A stretch of DNA of 64,000 nt from Solen grandis (lineage: Eukaryota; Mollusca; Bivalvia; Adapedonta; Solenidae), in the NCBI GenBank assembly GCA_021229015.1, contig CM037795.1, forward strand, positions 14,531,201 through 14,595,200, given 5' to 3'. The first letter of the stretch is position 1; each line of letters begins with the position of its first letter. Of the stretch, positions 11,801-23,800 are shown piece by piece. The notes beneath the pieces were generated by a model. It was not told the origin of the DNA. It searched no databases and was given only the letters and a program-made list of their open reading frames with translations. The position numbers and the translations under genes were made by a program.

Positions 11801-14800
11801 AGACCTTGGAAGAAAGCATTGGGCGAAATCTGAAATTTCATGTCTGACAGCTCCTCCGTTATGTGCTGAAACACATCACATGATTTTGCTATAAAGATTA
11901 TAATATACTGTTAAAGCAAAGTCTTATATAAAATGTAGGTACAAGCATACATGTACACAATATCATTTGTTATGATAATTTAACCCTTTCCCTCATATAG
12001 ACTCATTTTGACGCACTCAATAGGTACCACATAAAGCCTGATCTGCAGAAAACCACAGTTAAACCTTACCAAATTTAATTACAAAATCCTCATTTCCAGA
12101 TCACCGAGGAGCAGCGAACAGCATAAAACCTGATCAGCCTGCGAGTTACTCGCAGGCTGATCTGGTTTTATGTTGTTCGCATAGGTCTTTTCATGGTTTC
12201 CTCTATGAGGGAAAGGGTTAACCATCAAAATATTTTACCTCCAATATGAACATACCCAGACAAGTATTTCATTTTTTTTTATAATACAAAAATATTTTAA
12301 ACTAACGTAAGCGTTACTTACACAAGCATCAATTTTTTTTTAGGAATTGAATACATTAACTGTATGGTTAAAATCTCAGTTATCAATTACATACAAAACT
12401 GTACTAAACAGCCGACCTGTAATCAGAAGGTAACTTACTGATCCTGAAAATAGGATTGATAAATAATTTTATACCGGTATCTGACCTCTATATAACATAC
12501 CCAGAGCAGACTGCTAAACTATTTTTAGTGTTTATAAAACAGGAGATGGACAAGTGTTGGGGTCAGCCATGCTCTCAACAGTTTGTTCAGATAGGTTACA
12601 GTAAACAGTAAATTACCTGATGATACATGTACCCCCGGTCGTATGGGGTGTATATACATTGTGATGCACTTCAACAGAATATGAAATCCAATATCATATG
12701 GTCCATTTCTGATTTGTTTGGTTGACTTAACCCTTTCCCTCATATAGACTCATTTTGACGCACTCAGTAGGTACCACATAAAGCCTGATCTGCAGAAAAC
12801 CACAGTTAAACCTTACCAAATTTAATTATATAGTCCTCATTTCCAGACCACTGAGGAGCAGCGAACAGCATAAAACCTGATCAGCCTGCAAGTTACTCGC
12901 AGGCTGATCTGGTTTTATGCTGTTCGCATAGGTCTTTTCATGGTGTCCTCTTTGAGGGAAAGGGTTAAAGATACATATTCAGACTTATAATGTGGCCCAA
13001 TATAAAGCAGTATCTTGCATTAGACAACAAATATAGCATAATTACAGAGCAGTAATATGGTTACCTTCTCTCCGAAGACTAGATTGTATGGTGAGTCTGT
13101 TGCTGCCCCAGTCATTCTACAAGATACACAATCATTTAAAATTATTTATATGACTGTCTTTCAAGTAGATTGGACTTTTCATTAGGGGATTTTACAATGC
13201 TGGGTAAGCTGGTAACAATGAGTTCATCTAAATCTGTGTTTAAAGATGAGGAACATTCCCACTACACTGTCCCCACTTAATATGAAAACATATTAAATAT
13301 TTAATAAATGGGATGCTACTGGATAGCACAACTCATTTGAAAACTGTCATTTCACTAGGGGAAGACAGGGTATATATACTGAGATTTAATTATTTGAATG
13401 CTAACTACATGTATTTCGAACTAAAATTCCAATTCATAAACAGTTATGCACAGGCTGATTTGCTTTTACACACATGAATCATACACAATTAAGAGGGGAA
13501 AATCTATGGTCTTTTTTAAGGCCTCAACAAACTTAAGACCCTTCAATACTAGATATAACTGCACAAGACTAGAACATAACCTATACTAGCCACCAAAATT
13601 TCCTACACCCTATCGTTATTCTGTTTTAACCCTTTCCCTCATATAGACTCATTCTGACGCACTCAATAGGTACCACATAAAGCCTGATCTGCAGAAAACC
13701 ACAGTTAAACCTTACCAAATTTAATTATAAAGTCCTCATTTCCAGACCACTGTGGAGCAGCGAACAGCATAAAACCTGATCAGCCTGCGAGTTACTCACA
13801 GGCTGATCTGGTTTTATGCTGTTCGCATAGGTCTTTTCATGGTTTCCTCTATGAGGGAAACGGTTAAAGTGCTTTTTCTTAACTTCAAGACAGACATCAA
13901 ATTCATGGGTTTTTTGAAGATCTGTGCAAACAAAGATGAACATCAAATTCATGTTGTTTTTTTGTGTGTTTTTTTTTAGATCTGTGTGAACAATGATATT
14001 GAAATCACACTGGCAAAGTGGTATTATTTTGGAAGATCAGAACAACTCACTTCTCCCTGTGAGATCTAAAGTAGCAGCTGGATATACCACATTTCCCTCC
14101 ATCACCATCTGTAAAGTAGCTCTTAATCCGCTCAATCTCCTCCGCTACAGCCTCCTGGGAAACAGAAATCATTAACATTGATGATAAACAGCTACTCATA
14201 GCTGATGGTGAAAATTACACAAGTGCAAGTATGGTGTAAATAAGAATATTTTAACCCTTTCCCTCATATAGACTCATTTTGACGCACTCAGTAGGTACCA
14301 CATAAAGCCTGATCTGCCGAAAACCACAGTTAAACCTTACCAAATTTAATTATAAAATCCTCATTTCCAGACCACTGAGGAGCAGCGAACAGCATAAACC
14401 CTGATCAGCCTGCGAGTTACTCGCAGGCTGATCTGGTTTTATGCTGTTCGCATAGGTCTTTTCATGGTTTCCTCTATGAGGGAAAGGGTTAAAGGTATCA
14501 TGATGTTATGCTACACTTACTTTTGATGAAGATTGAGCAAAAAATGTGGCATCTGGAGAGTAATCAAGGTTTGTCCTGGTGACCTACATTTTGACCAAAC
14601 GTAACCTAGATTTTAACTCTTCTGAGATTTTATTCAGACAAACATTCTGACCAAGTTTCATATAGATTCTGCAAAATATTGGCATCTAGAGTGATCACAA
14701 AGTTTTTCGAAAATATGCCCCAGTAATCTACTGACCCCACATGACCCAGTTTTTAACTTAACAGAGAGTTAATGTAAACATATGTTCTGACAAACTTACT

Positions 14801-17800
14801 TAAAGTTTTGGACAAAAAGATGGCATATAACGTGTTCACAATGTTTGTTTTTTTCTTAAGATTTTACCTAGCGACATAAATCCAATTTTTCATTTCATTT
14901 CAGATTTTATAAAGACAAAGTTACAATCTGACAAATCTGTAGTATAGTAGTTCTCGCTGGTACTGCATCATCCGTGATACCATGGTAAAGATTTTGACAT
15001 AGTTTTCACACGATGTAGTACCTATATCATGCAACCACAACCACTCAAAACTTGTCAAAAAGAGTGAACAGTTTATCTCTAACGTATCAGCAATAAATTA
15101 TTGTTAAACAAGAGGGCCATGATGGCCCTGGGTCGCTCACTTGAGAACTAGGTATTAGTGGGAGGAAAAGAAAAAGCAAATATCTTATGATATTGTGGAA
15201 AATGGGCTCTGCCCTCTGCCAGTCATAAATCAAGTGAGTACTTTAGGACAAGTAGAATTTTCAAATTTGTACTATAAAATAATTTGAACAATCTTGGTAG
15301 AGAGTGACCCAAGGAACATCTGCCAAATAATTTTGAAATCTTGCCAGTAGTTTTGGAGGAGAAGATTTTCAAAATTTTCTTATGTTTTTTCTTTCCGTTG
15401 CCATGGCATCCAGAGTTCTGCATGGAATTAAATTCTTTGAACAGCTATGAAAGGGCTTCACCCAAGGAACATTCCTGTGAAGGTTCTTTTACATGATGGC
15501 GATGGACGCGGAATGACAGACGCGGAACGACGGATGCCGGACATTCATCGGTCACAATAGCTCACCTTGAGCACGTTGCGCTCAGGTGAGCTAAAAATTA
15601 GTAAAAAACAGCTGTTTTCAAACTTGCATATTTATTTTTCCACATTTTACATAAAAATTTAAGTACTGCAGTACCAGTGAGAACAATCCTAAGGGCAAAA
15701 ATATTGTGGCCTCTAGAGTGTTCATAAGGTTTTCCTAAGATTTGGAGAAAAATGCATAGGCTTTTTTTTTCCATGTTTAACTTTTCTTTACAGTTTTTCA
15801 TTTACATAATATCAAATAAACGAATTCCAGCTACTCTGAAATGTATTACGCGCAAATTTTATCTTTTGAGAGAATAGGTAAGTGGAACACAACCAACCAT
15901 TGGTTAAATAGGCAGATTTTATTTACCTGTGTACATTAGTATGTTACGTTGTTAATACAGTAGAACCACGTTAATCAAAGTCCTTGGGACCAAGATGAAA
16001 CTTCAAAATAACGATTATTCGGATTAAAAATCCGATGGAAATTTCAGTTTGTGAGCGTGCGTGCATGTCTGCATTTTCAGTGCATATTGTGGAAATCGTT
16101 ATGCCGTGAAAACCACCTATTAGGTGTACATATATACTATTTGCAAGTTATGAAAAGGAATGAAAATATATCATGATCTACTTAGATGCTTCTGATAAAC
16201 ATAATCATTCTACCTTGTCAAGCAATGATACATATTTTTACCGTCGATCTGCTGCTTCAGGTAGCGTCGCATGCCAGTGACAAACGCGATGATATGAAAT
16301 GTGCTAAAGATCTGACACCTGGGTCTATCTGCTAGCATGTGCATATTATGCAACCTGTCAGACATCAATTAGCAATATTCAACATTTCTGGTGGGACACA
16401 CATTGCCCAACCCTATCTTGAAAAAAGTTGTGAAAAACTTGCCTGGGCCATCACTCCAGGTGCCTTCGCAAAATAAACTTGGTTACTAACCCGGATACGA
16501 TTGATAATAAGAACGATAATTAGTTCTAGAAAATTTATGAAATTTGACTTCGAAATAAAAATTGAAAAATGTACCTCGGGACCGAGATTTTTACTTCGAA
16601 ATAGCTAAAAAATCGAAAAAGCGAAATTCGGATTAAACATTTTATTTTAAGTTAAAATAAGAAGGGAAGAAATCAGGACTGAAAATAAACTTCGAATGGC
16701 GAGGAATTCGGTTTTATGATGTTCGGTTTGGCAAGGTTCTACTGTATATGAGAAACAAGCTATGTTCAAATGAATGACATGCCCCCAGGCGGGGGGGGCC
16801 TTAGACCTTGGGGGTCAAGGTCATTTGAAGGTCAAGATTACTTGGCGGGTAGGCTAAGAACTCATTAAGGTGCATGCACCTGTGCACTTTGGAGGTTGAA
16901 GGTGGAGGGACTTGGTCAAGCTTAAAGTTTTGTGACAAACAAACAGACAGACCAAAAATAACATGCCCAAATCAATCCATCCAGAGGCATAAAAACTGAT
17001 CCATCATGAAAAGTAACATGTGGGGAAATAAAAGAGCAGCAGTAAATGGCACTGTACCCGGAAATGCTTTTATTTAAGTGATTTATGCTAAAGCTTTTAT
17101 TTAAGTGATTTATGCTAAAGCTTTTATTTAAGTGATTTATGCTAAAGCTTTTATTTAAGTGATTTATGCTAAGTTGTGTGCCATCACATAGTGATGCACC
17201 TTAGTTATAATAAGTATCATATGATGAATATCAACACACACTTCATTTGCTCAAACATATGAACATATAATTAAGTTTCTGAAAACATTTATTGGACAGG
17301 ACATTGCAAGTGATTCCAATATAGCTGCAATTTATCTTTGTAAAGCTGAAGTATAATGAATACCTCACCTCAGACAGGTCTTGTGGATGGAAGTCAACCA
17401 TGGCCATAACATGTCCAAGCCGACTGGTCCGAATAGCCAGCTGTCTCCAGCTTCCAGTGTGATCCTCCGGATTAAAACCAACATACTGACTTGAATTTAT
17501 GTAGTCCTGAAATGACTAAACACGGCAGGAAATTAAAATCTGGTTCACGATCAACTGAATTTTTAATGCCATCCTCAGGGACCCATTTAACTAAACCCTT
17601 TAAGTTAACATATCAGTACTTTGCAACATGATATATAACTAATGGCATCATAGTCCAGTAGTAGTACAACTGACTATGGTTCCAAAGGAGGTGAGTTTGA
17701 ACTCTTTAACTTGGCAATATTTTTTCCTAACCTCATCAGGTGCTAAATACTGGTCCAAACCAAGATCTGTTGAGAGGGAAAAGCAAAAGTGATAAAAATT

Positions 17801-20800
17801 TATTGATGTAAAAGAAATAAGAATAACCTAACAATGTCCTGGTCTGTTTTTCACCGACTTTTTCTAACAGAAAAATATCTGACACACTTACTTTGACCAC
17901 ATTTTTCATAGCATCCGGTAAGAAGGCAACTTCATCTGGTGAGCCAACAAACACTGTGCCCTTTGAGTAAGTTCCAAATCGGAATCCAACAACACTTTTC
18001 TCCCCGTTCACTCCAGGACCAATGGTAAATTCACACTTATTTCTGTACTTCTCTGTTGACGGCTGTAATGATCAATTAAAATAAAAAAAGTTCTGACTTG
18101 AAATAAATTATATTTATATGTTTAATTAGGTGTCTTTTTATAAGAAATAATTATTTTCAATATTTTAAAGTAGTTAAAACTTAAAAGTTTTATTCACAAT
18201 GCAAGGCATTAAATGCATGTGTGTGTTTAAAAAATTACCACAGCAAGCAATTTAGTTCTGTTAAACTCATCATGGGTATATAGGTATCCATTTTAATGAA
18301 GAAAAGCATGTTTCCAAAATGGATTAAACTTCATACTACTGTTGCAAAATAAAATAGTTAAACATTTTTTTTACAAAGATTCTGAAACATCTCTCACCGA
18401 GGGCAAAATATCCTGCAGTTCCATGGGTATGTGTCCGTACTTCTGGCGACGTTCACGCAGCCAGTCGCGGAGGTCAGGGCAGTTCTTCTCCAACTGTTGG
18501 AGGTAACGCTTCAGGAACTTGCGCATATCATCTTGTTTACTCTGGAAAAACATGACAGATCTTGTTAAATTGTTAAAAGTAAGCCATTCCTGTACTGGAG
18601 ACATCTGTCACTAAAATAAATTACACAAGCAAAATGACCAGGTCTATCTGTTGTCAGCATAGAAATTAAGTGCTTTGGGAAACTATTAAAATCTATCTGG
18701 TGAAAACATCATAACTTAAAAAGTTAAATATATGAATATAACCATAAGAATGAAAATAAAAGTATCAATTAAAATGAAAAATCTTCTGCTTCTGTTTAAA
18801 GATTCAAACCAAAGAAACAGTATCGATATTTGCACACAAAAATGCCTTCAGTCTCATGTGATAGAAATACTCCCATTTCATGTGACAGAAATACCCCATC
18901 TCATGTGACAGACATACCCCCATTTCATGTGACAGACATACCCCCATTTCATGTGACAGACATACCCCCATCTCATGTGACAGACATACCCCCATTTCAT
19001 GTGACAGAGATAACCCTCATCTCATGTGACAGACATACCCCCATCTCATATGACAGAGATGTCCCCATTTCATGTGACAGAGATACCCCCATCTCATGTG
19101 ACAGAGATGCCCCATCTCATGTGACACACATACCCCCATCTCATGTGACACACATACCCCATCTCATGTGACACACATACCCCCATCTCATGTGACACAT
19201 ACCCCCATCTCATGTGGCAGACATACCCAATCTCACATCTCATGTGACAGAGATACCCCATCTCATGTGACAGACATACCCCCATCTCATGTGACAGACA
19301 CCGATTCATACAGTGTGACTCACCTTTAACTGCTCCTCATAGGGCATCTTCCACAATGGAGTCACTGAATTTTTGAGTCTGCAATAAAAATGTTCCCCTT
19401 ACTATTGCAATACAGCAATCAAATTTAAGTGAAACCTTGAAACACAATTTATATGAACAATAAAATTTAACTATCATAAAGAATTGTGATCACAAGATAC
19501 GTGGTATATTTCCTTCCTTCATCAAGCACTGGATAATTCAATCAGTGCATGAATTTATTGAAAATTTACATCAATATGAATTTCACCAAAGTCTACGCAT
19601 ATAAAATCCCTGCTTGTTCACAATATGTATTGTAGCTATGACACTGGGGTGCCCACTGAGTTTTGAAACTGGGGGTACAATTGCTTGTTTTTCAATAACT
19701 TTGTACCCCTTTATATAGAGTGTCCCTACAATTTTGGGGATACAAATCTTCTACAGGTGGTAAATGGGTGTGCTGATTAGCAAAACTGCCTTGAATTGTC
19801 AAAACAGTTACAGAACCTAAACGATTACGGTAGTGCATTAAATTTCATCATTAGGGGCCATTTAATTAGCATACATGTATATAACTCTACAATGTCAGTC
19901 TAAGAAATTGCATTATTAAACCTATTGGCATTCAGGCTTTAAGATTGATGCTTAATCCTTTTCTTCATATAGACCTAGTTTGTCTGTTCAGATTCTCCTC
20001 TGTTTGCTCAAACAATATTGTAGCTTAGATTCTACTCAGTCTGTACAGCAAAGAAATATCCATTGTTTCATTTACCATTTGAAGTCAATTTTAAAATTCC
20101 AGTTTAAATAAATACTCATGAAGTCATAGAGCACACAAATATTTATGAGATAAACAGTAAAAAATAAGATGCTGTCAAGTATATATTTTCTATCTGAAAT
20201 ATTTCAGTGAATGAAAAGATTACTATACCTTTCTTCTGGTGTCAGGTCACTATCTTCTGTCTTATTTTTCTTTCCAGAACTTGATTCATCTTTTCGTTCT
20301 AAAAAGCAAAGTAAAGTGTACAAATTTCTCAAAAAAAACCAAAAAAAAAACAGAAAGAGATTACATACATCCATTTATTCCATATTAATGGTTTCAAAAT
20401 AATATTAGTGCATTAATCTATATATAATCTATAAGACTATATAGAAATAGGAACAATCTTTCAATTTGAACTATTACACAAGACTTTCATAATTCAGGAA
20501 ACTAAGGACAGAGTATTGAAACAGAAAGGAAAGGGTGTATGTAGTTGATGTATAAGTTGGCACTTGTTATGGAGCTAGCTTTTGTGGCAATGTGGAAAAA
20601 CTTGCATACCGAGGGTCACAAGTTTGATTTACGCTTGGACAGTAGGATTTTACTTTATAGTTACACAACCACCTCAGACAAAAAAAACTCTTTCATATAC
20701 ATGTGTATCTTCTTAAATGGCTGCATCAGATAGGTCGGAATGTTAATCATAAAATGTCTTACCTAAATCCCACTTCCGTTTTCGCATCAATGGATCAGCT

Positions 20801-23800
20801 GCAGGTTTTGCTGGCTGCAATTGTTAATATAAAAGCTATCATATGAATACAAGTAGACATAATTTGTGTGGGTTTAACATCCCACTTTTGGGGACTAAGT
20901 GCTGCCAAATTATGATACAACACCAAGTCACATTATCCTGACAATTTTTAGCAACTTAAGTAGGATGTGGCCTGAGATCAACCAGAGTCCTTCTGGTCAC
21001 ACAGTGGATGCTAGAACTTGTCAGGGTCTTTTCAGTAAAAACGTGTCTATATTAAAGAAAAATCTTTAAAACATCAGAAGTGGATAACATACCAACAATA
21101 TTTAAGTCTTTTGAAGATTTTGTCTACTTGGAAAATATACACACTGTAGAATGAATCACAATGTAAATATGGCACGATACCATATCCTATAACATTATCA
21201 AATATCCTGACACCAGGCCAACTAGACCTGGAATATCCTAATACTTATAGCATATAGGCCAGGGATTGAACTCATGACCTCCTGCTCCAGAGGCCAACTC
21301 ACTAACCCCTCAGCCACTGGGGACAGTCCATACAGAATAAAACCTCATCTCAGAAATAATAATGTGTGATAGAGTAATGATATGTGACTGTGTAATAATG
21401 TGCAATAATGTGACACTAAATCAGTCTGCATAACTCAAGGCTGCTAAGGATCAAAGGTAATCATCCCAACTGATAAACAGTCAGATAACTGTAAAAGAGT
21501 TGAAGTAAGTTTCTTTACCACAGCTTGAAGCTCTCTTCCTCGGAATTTGTAGCCATTCACTTTCTGTATGGCCTCTGCTCTCTCCTCCTCTGATCTGAAT
21601 GAATAATCAATATACTGTGTTTTATGATCATACTGTTTTTACACATCAAGGTCTTGGCTTCTACTGACTTGTGACTGCTAATTAAGATCCCATTGGTGAC
21701 TTATTTTTTAGCAAGTGACGAACTATGTTTTCAAAAAGTGTTGAAACTTATGACAGATTTCACAAACTCCGTAAAATTGATTAGATGATAAATTCCTATT
21801 AGGGAATAAATTAATAAAATACATGCAATCTAACAATATATTTATACTTTTACATTCTTGGATGATAAACTAAATCTAGGGTTATCTGAAATGTTTAATC
21901 CAAAAAGAGTCTTTCAAATCAACTTGGGGAAAAAAAAGTGATGGAGCAAATCATGCCACATGATAAAAGAATTTTTTTTTAAATATGAAATAGATAATAA
22001 ATATAATTATTTACTATTCACAAACTTGATGATCGTAGTCTTAAATGATCTACAGCTGAAATAGTCCATCTTTAATATCAGCTGTTAATTTTATTATTTT
22101 TGAGATGTTTAGTACTCAGTTAAAATGATCTATTTGGTGGCACAACACCATGCTGATATGTCATCTAACAGAAACTCTTTGACTCCCATTCCTTGATTCA
22201 ACTGCTTGAGATAAGGCACCATTCTTTCATAAAATCCTCAGAAGCTGAAGGGAAAAAGCTTAGCAGTCACATTTATCTATATATATCACTGAACTTGAAG
22301 GTGATTAATACCTTGATAAAGCATCTTCACTCATGTGATTCCTAGAACATCATTAACAAGAGTGTTCTTTGGAACACATGTGTCACCTGCTGAAGCATGA
22401 TGGAAAAAGTGAGGCTGACAGACAGACACATGGCCAGATTGGAGTAAGGTGCCATTTCTTTTGTTTTTTAAAGGGCCATGGCCCCTAATTCTGTTGTTAA
22501 AGAATGAAATCTATAGTTCTCTTTTGTTCTGTTAACCATAAGATGGCCCCTTACTCTAATCTGGCTGCGCGTACGAACGGACAGACAGACGCCAGAAAAA
22601 GGATCCTATGTGTCATCTCTGCTTACAGCAGGAGACACAAAAACTGTTAATTTGCAGTTGTGCTACACACAATTTCAACAGTGGGTAGGAAGGAAAGTAG
22701 GTTTCTTCTTTTAACGTAAGTAAAACTAACTGAAAGACAGGCCATTAAAAAAAATCTGCAAAATTGAGTATGGACATTTTATGTGAGTTGGTGGTACAAC
22801 AGAAAACCATCAATTATATCTAGTATATTTAGTCTTCACTTTGTGAAATCGATGAATGATAAAGGTCAAATGGGAATAAAATAAAACTCCTGCTGCCTAG
22901 CGATCAAAACCTGAAATTGATATTTATAACTGTGAGGCACAAACCTGAAGGTGACAAATACAATGTCTTTCCATTGCTTCATTTTCACAGGTTTCAGTTC
23001 AAGTTGTTGAAGCTTCTTCTTGAACTCCTAAAAAAAAGAAACTTTTGTTAGTAGTCAAATCAATGAGTCTTACAGTTTGTCCTACTTTCTCTCCCAATCA
23101 AAAGCCTGTATTTGAATAAAAGTTTAACGCATATATTTGACATAAGTTGGACTGGAGTCTTTATGTACAGATACCAGTAATAAGTGACTGTATAGTGTCT
23201 ATGTGACCAGACTAGAGGTATAACGTTCAAGACCTAAAATTGCCTTAGTCATTTAGTGTGCTGTCGGAAACTGAGAAAATGCAGGCATAGTTTAACAATG
23301 ATTAAGTGGACCTTTTTTTTTGGGTACAAGGCCTCTCTAGTTTCAGGCCTTTCTGGCTGTAATTCCTGGATACCCAACCAGTGTTTTGATAGTGAACAAA
23401 ATGCATTGCGTTACAAATGACAAAGAAAGAAAGTAAATTAAAGACAGTCAGTGTTCAATCTAGAGTGTGTCATTGACCCTTTGAAATCTCATATGGCTCA
23501 TTATAACTCTTGCACAGGGCCCAAAGTGTAAATCATCTTGAATATTGCTTTTTGATACATATGTACAATAATATTGTCAGCTGTGCTCAGATATCATATT
23601 GGAGATAATATTGCAGTTATAAAGTTGACCTAGAAGATTTTTTGCTTTCAAGAATTAAACCAGTTACATTTTTTGATAGTAATTTGTCTTACAAATGTAT
23701 TTGATGTTAAGAAATATTTTGTTTAGAGATTACGATGCAAATTGAAGATAAGCAATAAAGAGTAAGTGCTATAATTAATATGACTGGCCCTCCTTTTCTT

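Noticed and set aside
13725..13952. 75-codon minus-strand frame
   Set aside because: Most of it lies in MITE copy 9; similar frames appear wherever that repeat occurs.
18851..19302. CRISPR-like array
   Set aside because: Units are contiguous with no unique spacers, and the setting is eukaryotic. It is an ordinary minisatellite.
18804..19309. Open frames on both strands (repeated MGVCLSHE and THVTDIPP-like words)
   Set aside because: Produced entirely by the 24-bp minisatellite.
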